From Multifurca ochricompacta (taxonomy: Eukaryota; Basidiomycota; Agaricomycetes; Russulales; Russulaceae), in assembly GCA_022496185.1 (NCBI GenBank), contig WTXG01000373.1, positions 1-29,155 of the forward strand: a stretch of DNA of 29,155 nt, in the 5' to 3' direction. Of this stretch, positions 10,137 to 20,563 are shown piece by piece (position 1 is the stretch's first letter; each line of letters starts with the position of its first letter). A model generated the notes under the pieces. It saw only the letters and a program-made list of their open reading frames with translations. It made no database searches and was not told where the DNA came from. The translations under genes and the position numbers were made by a program.

Positions 10137-11647
10137 GTGGCTTCCAGCCGCAGTCAGACCCTCTTCCGGGAAGAACTCATCGAACGCAGAGACGAGAATA
10201 ATCTTTCACAGCAAGTACTTGGCTCTGCCACCTGGAAAGACTTTGAAACCGAGTTTGGATACTACGTCTATCACGACGGAAGATACCAACCAGTAGAATA
10301 CGACGACGAGAAAAGAGTTTGGTATTGTATCCGATACTCGGACAGTCGAAACTCTTGGGTCACTACAAGGCCCGCCCCACCCGAATTCGGATTAGGCCCG
10401 TGGAGAGAGAACCCTCCGGCCATTGTCACGGACTCTGAACCAGAAGAGTACGTAGAAGAACCCAGTGAAGAAGCACCGGCATTAGCAGAGACTACGTTCC
10501 CGGTTGCACCCGAAGTTGTCACGATCAGAGCCCCTGCTTTGACAACTCCACAGATATCCATACAGTCCGCCAACACAGTAACCCCATTCTATCAAAACAT
10601 GTCGACAATCGCTGCCCAACTCCCTGACCCTGCCCCGCCAGCCCCTGTGGCACCACCACCAAACATCCCCCCCCCTCCGGACGTCTGTCAGGAGTGTTAC
10701 CCCAGACGTTCGCTGGGGACCGCTCGCAGAGCAAGAAATTCATGCTGGAGTTTACGACATTTAAAAACTTCAACCATGACGTACCACAGATTGTTAACCC
10801 ATTCCAAAGGGCCAATCTGTTTCTTTCCCTGATCCGAGGGGATGCGGTAGATGATTGGACGATGGAGCAACTGGAGTGGTTAAACGAACAAGTGGAAAGC
10901 GGACGTCGGACTACAAGCGAAGGTCTTTGGGAGACCATAGCTGAAAGATTTAAAGATGCATTTACGGACGGGCAGGCTAAGCAGAAAGCTGCCCGTGAAC
11001 TAAAGTCCCTCAGAATGGAAAAGGGAGAACTTGACGCATACGTAGCCAAGTTCAGAAGCTTAGCCAACAGAGCCGGCTACGATACAGACGAAGAGGCCAC
11101 ATTGGACCTCTTCTCCCAGGGACTGCCCAATCCCTTAGTTAAAAACATCATACAGTTCCACCACCCCAGTGATTGGGACACCTGGGTTGATGCTGCCCGA
11201 CGACAGCAACAAGATTACCTGGACTTCCAGACATGGTTCGGGGTCGATACCAAGAAGGGAAAGACCAGAGATCAGTGGAAGACCGCCTTTGGCGTAAAAC
11301 CTGCCCAACATACTCAGCGAGACCCAAACGCCATGGACACCTCTGCAGACCGCGCCCGAGCCCGGGCAGCGCTCACAGAGGATGAGCGGCAGGTGTTGAT
11401 GAAGGAAGGACGGTGCTTCCGCTGTAGAGCACTAGGACATATGTCCCGAGATTGCCCGAAGAAGGGAGTACGTGTCGCGGCGGCAACTACCACAACCGAG
11501 GCTCCCGCGCAGAACAACCCACCCACTGTGGATAAACGATCGAAAGAGGAGAAAGCTCAGGATATATGGGCTAATATGATGAAGGAGAGCGAAGAAGTGC
11601 GCGCCATCTTGGTAGAGAAGGCGTTTGCGAAAAAGGATTTTTGTTAG
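10137..11647 (+). pseudogene. gag: Copy B gag, one frameshift at a C9 run
   Basis: Frame one (10137 to about 10670) encodes an acidic N-terminal domain and a Pro/Ala-rich linker. Frame two continues from the nine-C run (10667-10675) with the Ty3-type Gag/capsid domain (about 10694-11250: FAGDRSQSKKFM, then AERFKDAF and similar) and a zinc knuckle CFRCRALGHMSRDC at 11414-11455. Together about 503 codons. The switch equals loss of one base. The first possible start in the N-terminal frame is GTG at 10137 (GTGGCTTCC), 7 nt after the PBS; the first in-frame ATG is only at 10599. The original was probably ATG at 10137. The TAG at 11645 overlaps the pol frame by up to 73 nt. Gag forms the particle and binds the element RNA. 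Confidence 0.85.
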
Positions 11648-14600
11648 GCTCAAACCCATCGGCCTGGGCGCGAGCACTCCATGTTACCTCTGTGTATGCT
11701 AGTCGATTCAAGTCATTAAAAATACCAGTTCATTTTGAAACTACACAGAGGACGGCCGACCGAGATATACTAGTGGACTCTGGAGCCACCGACAACTTCA
11801 TTCATCCGCGATTGATTAAAACAATGGGTTTGGGAAGGCTGGCACTTCCCCAAGAAAAGAATATTTGGAATATTGATGGAACGGCCAATCGTGCTGGGAA
11901 AATCACCCACTACACGGACCTAAAAGTCCAAGTTGGGGAGATAACGAGGACTATTCGCTTCCTAATTACCGACCTAGGAGATGAAGACCTTATCCTGGGT
12001 TATCCATGGCTTGCAGCCTTCGAACCAAAAATAAACTGGGCAGACGCAACAATGGACAAAGACTCATACCCGACAATCATTACGTCGTTAGGATACGATT
12101 ATGCAATCCGACATCCAGTGATAAAGGCTGTGCGTACAGAAGAAGACCCCGGCTACTGTTACGTCACCAAAGCATCAGAGCTGGCCCAGAAGGCGGTGCA
12201 GGGACGGAACGAAAGGACCTACCATGAGGTAGTGCCGGAGGTTTACCAGCGGCATTGGAAGGTGTTCTCCGAGGAGGAGTCACATCGCTTTCCTCCAGAG
12301 CGACCATGGGATCATGCCATCGACCTTCTCCCCGATACACCGGCTGCTATAGACTGTAAAATCTATCCCCTGTCCCAGTCTGAACAAGCTGCGCTTACGG
12401 AATTCCTGGAAGAACATCTGGCCAAGGGATACATTCGCCCGTCCAAGTCGCAATATGCCTCGCCCTTCTTCTTCATCAAAAAGAAGGACGGCAAACTGCG
12501 ACCGGTCCAGGACTACCGCAAGATCAATGCGTACACTGTAAAAAACGCCTACCCCCTACCACTGATTTCCGAGCTCATTGACACCATGAGGGACAAATCC
12601 CTCTTCTCAAAGATGGATGTACGATGGGGCTACAACAATGTCAGAATTAAAGAAGGCGACCAATGTAAAGCGGCGTTCAAGACAAACCAAGGGCTGTTTG
12701 AGCCAAATGTCATGTTCTTTGGCCTCACAAATTCACCGGCAACGTTTCAGTCCATGATGAACCACATATTTCGCGACCTTATTCTTACTGGTGAAGTCGT
12801 GGTCTATATGGATGACATCCTTGTAGCTACCTCAGACGACCTAAACCATCACCGACGACGAGTACACCAGGTGCTAGATATCCTGCACGAACACGACTTA
12901 TACCTTAAACCTGCCAAGTGCTCCTTTGAACAATGAAGCGTCGAGTACCTAGGAGTCATTCTAGAGGGAGGACGAGTACGTATGGACCCCATCAAGGTGC
13001 AAGGAATTCGAGAATGGCCTGTACCGACCTGTGTCAAGGATGTCCGATCATTCATTGGATTCTGCAATTTCTACCGACGCTTTGTCAAGGGATTTTCCGG
13101 CATCGCACGACCACTAAACGACCTCTTGAAGAAGGACGTACCCTGGCGTTGGGAGGCCGCGCAGCAACGGGCATTTGAGCAAATCAGAGACATTGTCGGC
13201 TCAGAGCCAGTACTTATTCAACCTGACCTGAGCCGCCCCTTCGAACTGGAAGTAGATGCCTCCACTTCGCAAACGGAGCAGTACTGTACCAAAGGGATGC
13301 CATGCACATACTTCACCCAGTAGCATATTACTCAGAGACCTTCTCGCCGGCAGAACGAAATTATGATATCTGGGATAGGGAGCTTCTAGCCATCGTCAAG
13401 GCTTTGCGACACTGGAGGCCCTACCTGGCAGGAACTCCTCACCAAACCATCATTTACACTGATCATTCCAACTTGCTGTATTGGAAGGAGCCCCACAAAA
13501 TCAGCCGACGTGTAGCGCGAGAGGTTTTGGAACTTGAAGAGTATAATTTCACCCTGAAACACATCGCAGGAAGTCAAAACGCGAGAGCAGATGCATTGTC
13601 ACGAAGGCCGGATATGCACACCGGTGAAGATGACAATAATGACGTTATTGTTCTACCTACAGAGGTGTTTGCGAAGGCCGCCGTAGTCAGCCTCCATGAC
13701 ATGGACCTATGGGCACAAGTATCACAGAACATGAACCAAGAATTATGCCGATCATGGGCCGATGTGCACAATTTGAAAGAAGTCAACGGTTTGTGGTGGA
13801 AAGATGGAGATCGGCTCGTTGTCACCGGTGGTGACAACATTAAGAGGGGGGTGATCCATTTTCATCACGACCTTCCCTCCGCTGGCCACCCGGGCATTGC
13901 TAACACCTATGCCCTTGCCAAACGCGACTACTGGTGGCCTAACATGAAAAAGGACGTTGAACGTTATGTGCAAGGATGTGCCGCATGTCAAGCAAACAAA
14001 GTGAACACACACCCGAAGATCCCGCCAATACATCCCATTACCCCCATATCGTCAACCCCTTTCCAAACCGTTGCGATGGATTTCATTGTTAAACTACCCA
14101 CATCACTAGGCTTTGATACCATTCTTACAATCACTGATCATGATTGTTCCAAGGCGGCCCTGTTCATACCTTGCAATGAGACGATCACAGCGGAAGGAGT
14201 GGCAAGACTATACCTGGATCACGTATATCGACACTATGGTCTCCCCAAAAAGATCATATCCGACAGGGATACCCGGTTCACATCTACGTTTGCCAGAGCC
14301 CTATGTAAAACACTGGGCATTGCACAGAACATCTCTACGGCTTACCATCCACAGACAGATGGACAGTCTGAACGGACGAACCAATGGTTGGAGCAGTATC
14401 TTCGATTCTGGTGTAACGAACGACAAAATGACTGGGCAGAGTGGCTGTCAACTGCAGAATTTGCACACAACTCATGGCCCAATGGAACGACAAAAGCTAC
14501 CCCCTTCTCCCTTATCATGGGCTGGACCCCACGCACCACGTGGACGGATAAACCTGTCAACGTTCCTTCGGTAACCCAACGAATGCACCAATGGGAAGAC

Positions 14601-15119
14601 TTACGGCAATCAGCCAATGAAAACCTAGCAAAAGCACAACAGGCCCTGGCTGCGCAGCCAAGCACGTTCACACCTTATCAGCCCAATGACTGGGTCTGGC
14701 TCGATGGAAGAAACATTCACACGTCACACCCCACCGCCAAACTAGCGCCTCGACGCCACGGTCCTTTCCAGGTCACAAGGAAGCTGTCAGATGTGTCATA
14801 CGAACTGCGATTGCCGCCCAAATGGAAGATCCATCCCGTCTTCCATGCCAAACTTCTGACGCCATACAAGGAGACGTCCCTTCATGGGGAAAACTTCCCA
14901 AGACCCCCACCTGACCTTATCGATGGCGAAGCGGAGTGGGAAGTGGAGCGCATTCTAGACTCAATGAGAAAAGGCCGAGGGCGCAAAATGCACTACCTAG
15001 TCAAGTGGAAGGGGTTCCCAGACTCTGACAGTTCGTGGGAGCCAGCCGGGAATATCTTCGCCCCGGTCCTTATCTCGGAGTTCCATACCCGACATCCAGA
15101 AGCGCCCAAAGATGATTAA
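11575..15119 (+). pseudogene. pol: Copy B pol: protease, RT, RNase H, integrase, chromodomain; one TGA and one lost base
   Basis: Pol is in the -1 frame relative to gag; its frame is open from 11575. Domains: aspartic protease (LVDSGATDNF, near 11770), RT (about 12229-12930, KLRPVQDYRKIN; YMDD at 12805-12816 intact), RNase H (about 13190-13600; DASTSQ marks the shift site, then TDHSNLLYW and ADALSRRPDMH), integrase with the HHCC zinc site (about 13860-13995), DDE core (MDFIVK, SDRD, YHPQTDGQSER; about 14070-14370), GPY/F (RRHGPFQVTRKL, about 14750), and chromodomain (EWEVERILDSMRKGRG to SWEP, about 14934-15090). Defects: TGA at 12934-12936 replacing an Arg codon (copy A has CGG; CGA to TGA is the simplest path) and loss of one C near 13262. 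All catalytic residues I can locate are present. Confidence 0.95.
13818..13855 (+). promoter_or_regulatory. Copy B internal polypurine tract with hairpin (putative central PPT)
   Basis: Hairpin arms at 13818-13826 and 13830-13838; AAGAGGGGGGTGAT at 13842-13855. It lies immediately upstream of the integrase zinc site. Its 14 bases are identical to the 3' PPT of copy C plus the first LTR base. Confidence 0.65.
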
Positions 15120-15198
15120 AAGGGAGCGGCTCCAAACCCCAGTTGAAGTTCCCCAGTACATGCTCCCCCAGCAACGTCCTACCACCACACAATCCATT

Positions 15199-16394
15199 AT
15201 GTCCTTCATCGCTGCCAACGCTGCTGTCGACGCCTTCACCGCCACTACCGTGGTTGTTGAGAATTTCCCCTCCGCCCATCCCTCTACATGCCCTTCCTCA
15301 CCCATTGACTACGAGGCTGCTGAAGCTAGAGTAAAGAACCAGTCCCCCAATCCCAACGACGACTTCGAACACTGTGAGGAGCCACACCCAAATGACCTGG
15401 TGGGTATGGAATCGGACACGAGGTCCCCGAATTCCCCTTCTTCCTCAACAATCCCAACTCCTCCACGTACTACCCATTGGAGATCACCATGGGGATGGAA
15501 CCGTTGCCATCGCCAAATACATCTTTTACACCAATGGAGGAATGGACGTCGCTGGGTGCATGAAAAAGGACGGTCCAGTTTATGGAGCTCCGGTTTATCT
15601 GGAGGAAAGGTATACGGGTCGTCTGCATCACACGATGACCGATGGACAGCTAGGGCACCTGGCTGCCGAAGATCCCCGGGCCTTTGCCATCGACGAGGTG
15701 ATGAGTGACATGCGACTTCCGCGCCTCAAAGCCGAGGTAATGAGGCTGCGGAAGAATCTGACGCTGCGCAATACACTCAACCGACAATATAAAGAACATG
15801 CCAAGATGATGGCCCGGTTGACCAACGGGATGTTCCAAATCGAGCAGGAGTTAGTAGAGATTCGAAAAAGGCTGGAGAAGGGGGATGCATATCAGACGAT
15901 TGCGGAGAGGTACGCTGACACCTATGCCCGACCCCTCCCACCGCGATCGCTAGGGGCTGCCCCGGTGCTGCTGCCCAACCGATTCGAGATGCCGCGCCTG
16001 CATGAGAACCCCCGGGAGAGACATGCTGGAGATGCGACAGTAAGTATCACATTAGCTGGAACTGCCCTCTCAACCGCAAGTGGTGCCGGCACTGTCGCAG
16101 CAACCTGCATTGGAGCAGGTTTTGTATCTTCCGCCGGATGGGAGTCGCGCCGACGATCAACAACCCGTCCGGTGGTGTGGCAAATGCCTGCGTCACAATG
16201 CAGGACATCGGGAGTTGGACTGTCCCGTCCACGACTTATGCCGTCTATGTGGACAACGTGGCCCTTACGGGTTTCTCCGCACTCACCAATGCCCCCAAGA
16301 TGCAGACAAAGAGAACTACACGATGGACGATAGTAATGTAGCCGATGATTATTTGGAGCTGGTGCAGGATGATGACGGTACGAGTCGTTTCTAG
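15199..16394 (+). pseudogene. Copy B ORF3, coiled-coil and zinc-knuckle protein, four one-base deletions
   Basis: ATG at 15199, 79 nt after pol; TAG at 16392-16394, 31 nt before the LTR. It aligns along its whole length to copy A ORF3. The frame moves at about 15418 (GAC-AC), 15490 (ATGGGG), 16015 (CCCCCGGGAG) and 16150 (CCGGTGG), each by loss of one base, mostly in G/C runs. Reading through these, all parts are present: acidic N-terminus, the KYIFYTNGGMDVAGCMKK block, coiled coil (about 15715-15900), CWRC knuckle from 16024, CRHC knuckle, CGKC and CRLC motifs, and the acidic tail ending DDDGTSRF. Function unknown. Gene-like length and constant position suggest an accessory protein of the element. 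Confidence 0.8.
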
Positions 16395-16411
16395 CCGGGT
16401 CTGCTAGAACC

Positions 16412-16425
16412 AGAAGAGGGGGTGA
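16412..16425 (+). promoter_or_regulatory. Copy B 3' polypurine tract
   Basis: AGAAGAGGGGGTGA directly before the 3' LTR. Confidence 0.88.
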
Positions 16426-16993
16426 TGTTACGAACCCCGTCCTTGCCCGCATTCTTTTTCTTACCCAACGACAATCCCTCTCTACCGCCGACACTCCACT
16501 ACCAGATCACGTCCCCATCGTGGGATCCGTCACATGCTCTTCGTCCCTCCCCGTGACCTCCTTGCTTGTTCATGTTTACCCACCGTTATCTTGGTTATCG
16601 CTTATCTTCTTATCATACGATCGGACACTTACTTAATACCCTATCAGAAGCCAGGCTTTACGCCCTCCGCTTTCAGATATTCGGGCCCACTTGACTCCGT
16701 GTTCCTATCTCCTAGACGCCCACTAGATTACGTATATAAGTCCGCTGTAACTACCTGTAGACCTCAGACTCGACTTATTGAATACATCGGTGTTCGTCTT
16801 CTGGACTTCCCCTTGAAACCTCTGACTCGATCGTCTCAGTGCTTTTGGCACTTTCCATTCAACACTGTCATTAGGGAACAGCCCCTTTGACTTTGACTCG
16901 TCCACTAAACTCCAAGGGGCCTTATTGGTCTCTTACCGAAACCTACGAAGCTGTCGCACAAGTCGTGCAGAACGTCTCACACCGGACGTAACA
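16426..16993 (+). mobile_element. Copy B 3' LTR (568 bp), mosaic
   Basis: TGTTACG to CGTAACA. TATATAAG at 16733-16740. The U3 half is nearly identical to the 5' LTR; from about 16683 onward it differs by substitutions and small indels. Hairpins 1 and 2 are at 16838-16852 and 16956-16968. The right flank is copy C pol, starting at the codons aligned with 12224 of copy B. Confidence 0.95.
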
Positions 16994-17762
16994 ATGATGT
17001 AGTACCAAGTGTTTATCACCGACATTGGAAAGTGTTCTCTGAAGAAGAATCGCAGCATTTTCCACCTACACAACCATGGGATCACACCATTGACCTCCTC
17101 CCCAATACGCCAGCTGTGATAGATTGCAAAATCTACCCACTGTCCCAATCTGAGCAGGCTGTGTTGACAGAATTTCTTGAAGAACATCTGGCAAAGGGTA
17201 TATTCGCCCATCCAAGTCGCAGTATGCCTCACCCTTCTTCTTCATCAAGAAAAAGGATGGCAAGTTGCAACCAGTCCAGGACTACTGACAAATTAATGCC
17301 CATATGGTGAAGAATGCCTACCACTTGCCGCTCATCTCCAAGCTTATTGGCACCATGAGGGATAAATCCCTCTTCTTGAAGATGGATGTACAATGGGGCT
17401 ACAACAATGTCAGGATTAAAGAAGGTGACCAATGTAAAGTGGCATTTAAGACAAACCAAGGGCTGTTCGAGCCAAACATCATGTTCTTCAGTCTTACAAA
17501 TTCGCCAGCGACATTCCAGTCCATGATGAACCACATCTTCCATGACCTCATCCTTACTGGCGAAGTAGTGGTCTACATGGACAACATCTTAGTGGCTACC
17601 ACCAACAATCTGGACCACCATTGAGAACAAGTGCATCAGGTACTGGATATACTACATGAACATGATCTATACCTCAAACCAGTGAAGTGTTCTTTCGAAC
17701 AACAAAGCATTGAATATCTAGGAGTTATCCTAGAAGGAGGACAAGTGTGTATGGACCCCATT

Positions 17763-18354
17763 TGTTACAAACCCTGCTGCGTCGTCTTGTTTTCCTTTTC
17801 CCTCATGTGACCTGCTGTTTGGACATGCTTGCCTCTTTGTTGACCATGTTGTGACTGGCATTGTACTTGTTTGTCTCTTATCTCTGACTCAGGCTGTGCT
17901 TATCTATGACTCGTACTTTACATCAGAATGCTTACGTATTTTCCCACCAGAATTGCGACTATACTGGATCCGTCTACATATATTCTCATCTGGCCCACTT
18001 GACCCCGTTCCCCATTCGGATACATTACGACTTTGTTGATACATTGAGTACGTTACTCCGATTCAGACTCCGATCTCTATTATGTATATAAGGCCTGCCT
18101 AGATAGCCTGTATGCCTCAGACTCAACTTCTTAATCAACTTGGTGCATTACCTTCTGGGTGATCCTAAGACCCGACTCCTGAATCATCTCAGTGCTTTTG
18201 GCACTCTTCTGCTCACCGATACTAAGGGATTAGCTCCTTGGTATTGACTTCTCACCTGATCTCCGTGTACTTGAAAGACAGTGCACACTTGACTTCGTAG
18301 TTTCACTATGCGACTTATCACATGTCGTGACGAACGCCCGCACCAGGCGTTACA
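17763..18354 (+). mobile_element. Solo LTR of a related Gypsy family, inserted in copy C pol
   Basis: 592 bp, TGTTACAAAC to AGGCGTTACA, flanked by the 5-bp duplication CCATT (17758-17762 and 18355-18359). Removing the LTR and one duplicate restores the pol sequence seen in copies A and B. TATATAAG at 18085-18092, AGACTCAACTT at 18119-18129 (one base different from copies A-D), hairpins at 18191-18205 and 18318-18330. Body sequence is otherwise unlike the A-D LTRs, so it is a sister family. Confidence 0.95.
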
Positions 18355-19184
18355 CCATTAAAGTACAAGGGATCCGAGAATGGCCCATGCCAACCTGTGT
18401 CAAAGACGTCTGATCATTTATTGGATTTTGCAACTTCTATTGCCACTTCATAAAGGGATTCTCGGGTATCACATGACCATTAAACAATCTCCTGAAGAAG
18501 GATGTACCATGGTATTGGAGCACTATGCAGCAGCAGGCGTTTGAACAGATCAGGGACCTGGTTGGCTCAGAACCAGTACTTATCCAACCTGATCTGAGTC
18601 GCCCTTTCGAATTAGAAGTAGATGCCTCCCACTTTGCGAACAGGGCAGTGTTGTATCAAAGGGATGATTCTCAGATACTTCACCCGGTGGCATATTACTC
18701 CGAGACCTTCTCGCCAGCTGAATGAAACTATGACATCTGGGACAGGGAACTTTTAGCCATAGTTAAAGCACTACAACATTGGCAACCCTACCTTGCAGGA
18801 AGCCCTCATAAAACAGTCATCTACACTGATCACTCCAATCTGCTGTATTGGAAGGAGCCCCACAAAATCAGTCGATGTGTGGCATGAGAAGTTCTTGAGC
18901 TGGAAGAGTATAACTTCACCCTAAAGCACATTGCAGGAAGTCAGAACGCACAAGCAGATGCGCTGTCATGAAGGCCAGATATGCATACAGGGGAAGATGA
19001 CAATGACAATGTAACAGTCCTCCCAGAAGAAGTGTTTGCAAACACTGCCATAGTCAGTCTCCATGATATGGACTTGTGGGCACAAGTCTCGCAAAACATG
19101 AACCAAGAGCTATGTCACTCATGGGCCAATGTGCACAACCTAAAAGAAGTCAATGGCCTCTGGTGGAAGGATGGAGACCAACTT

Positions 19185-19222
19185 GTTGTCACCGGTGGTG
19201 ACAACATTAAGAGGGGGGTGAT
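19185..19222 (+). promoter_or_regulatory. Copy C internal polypurine tract with hairpin
   Basis: Arms at 19185-19193 and 19197-19205, tract at 19209-19222. The hairpin and tract are identical to those in copies A and B although the surrounding pol is heavily decayed. The CpG in the hairpin loop region (ACCGGT) is retained. Confidence 0.6.
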
Positions 19223-20563
19223 CCATTTTCACCATGACCTCCCTTCTGCTGGCCACCCTGGCATTGCCAATACTTATGTTCTTGCCAAACAAGACTACTG
19301 GTGGCCCAACATGAAAAAGGATGACAAAAGCTACGTAAAGGGATGTGCAGCATGTCAAGCAAACAAGGTCAATACGCACCCAAAAACCCTGCTGATACAC
19401 CCTATCACTCCCATCTCATCAACCCCTTTCCAGGCCATTGCTATGGACTTCATCATCAAACTGCCTGAATCACAAGGCTTTGACACAATCCTCACAATCA
19501 CTGACCATGACTGCTCTAAGGCAGCCCTATTTATACCCTGCAACCAGACCATCACAGCTGAAGGAGTGGCAAAACTATATCTAAACCATGTCTATCACCA
19601 CTACAGACTTCCCAAGAAAATCATATCTGACCGGGACACCCAGTTCACATTGACATTCGCTAAAGCCCTGTGCAGAACATTAGACATCACACAGAACATC
19701 TCCACAGCATATCACCCACAGACAGATGGACAGTCAGAGCGCACAAACCAATGGCTGGAACAGTACCTTTGATTCTGGTGCAACAGACGACAAGATGACT
19801 GGGCAGAATGGTTGTCAACTGTGGAGTTTGCACACAACTCATGGCCCAATGGGACAACAAAGGCCACCCCCTTCTCCCTCATCATGGGTTGGACTCCATG
19901 CACTACATGGATGGACAAACCTACCAATGTCCCATCAGTAATGCAACAGATAAGCCAGTGGAAAGAGTTATGACAATCGGCCAATGAAAATCTAGTAAAG
20001 GCACAACAGCTCTTATCTGCACAGCCAGGCACATTCACACCTTATCAGACCAATGACTGGGTATGGCTCAAAGGAAGAAATATTCACATGTCACATCCCT
20101 CGGCCAAATTAGCACCCCAACGTCATGGGCCTTTCCAGATCAGAAGGAAGCTGTCAGATGTATCCTATGAGCTGCAGCTGCCACCAAAATGGAAGATCCA
20201 CCCTGTCTTCCATGCCAAGCTTCTAACCCCGTATAAGGAAACCTCCATGCATGGGGAGAACTTCCTGAGACCCCCACCTGACCTTATTGATGGAGAAGCA
20301 GAATGGGAAGTGGAACATATTCTAGATTCCATGCAGAAAGGCCAAGGGCACAAGCTGCACTACCTAGTCAAGTGGAAGGGATTCCCAGACTCTGACACCT
20401 TGTGGGAGCCAGCCAGGGATATCTTTGCCCTGGCTCTTATCTCAGAGTTCCATCACCAACACCCAGAAGCGCCCAAAGACAGTTAAAAGGACGACCCCCA
20501 GACCCTGATCGAATTCCCCAGTACATGCTTTCCCAGCAATGTCCTAACACTATCCAATCTATC

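Larger units (their letters stand above)
9546..16993 (+). mobile_element. Gypsy copy B: full-length chromovirus, 7.4 kb
   Basis: Two LTRs (9546-10117 and 16426-16993) flank PBS, gag, pol, ORF3 and a PPT. The five bases outside the LTRs differ (TGAGG on the left, ATGAT on the right), so there is no target-site duplication. The left flank is Copia gag and the right flank is Gypsy C pol. Coding defects are few: one TGA in pol and six single-base deletions. Confidence 0.95.
16994..20486 (+). pseudogene. pol: Gypsy copy C pol, 5'-truncated, split by a solo LTR, CpG-decayed
   Basis: Begins in the segment just before RT, continues to 17762, and resumes at 18360 after the inserted LTR. RT motif at 17574-17585 is YMDN. 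At least nine stops interrupt it, and eight are TGA at positions where copy B has an Arg codon: 17286, 17632, 18411, 18474, 18723, 18885, 18969, 19770, 19971 (start positions; the one at 18411 is CGA in B). RNase H (about 18525-18960), integrase with zinc site and DDE core (about 19230-19760), GPY/F (HGPF near 20126) and chromodomain (about 20300-20470, ending in the stop at 20484) remain readable. The protease, gag and 5' LTR are absent from the window. Dead copy, older than B. Confidence 0.93.

Noticed and set aside
15199..16394. ORF3 as a retroviral-type envelope gene
   Set aside because: Right position, but no signal peptide, no hydrophobic membrane segment; instead coiled coil and zinc knuckles.
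9541..16998. Simple insertion of copy B into copy C
   Set aside because: The left flank is Copia, not Gypsy C, and the flanking five bases do not match.
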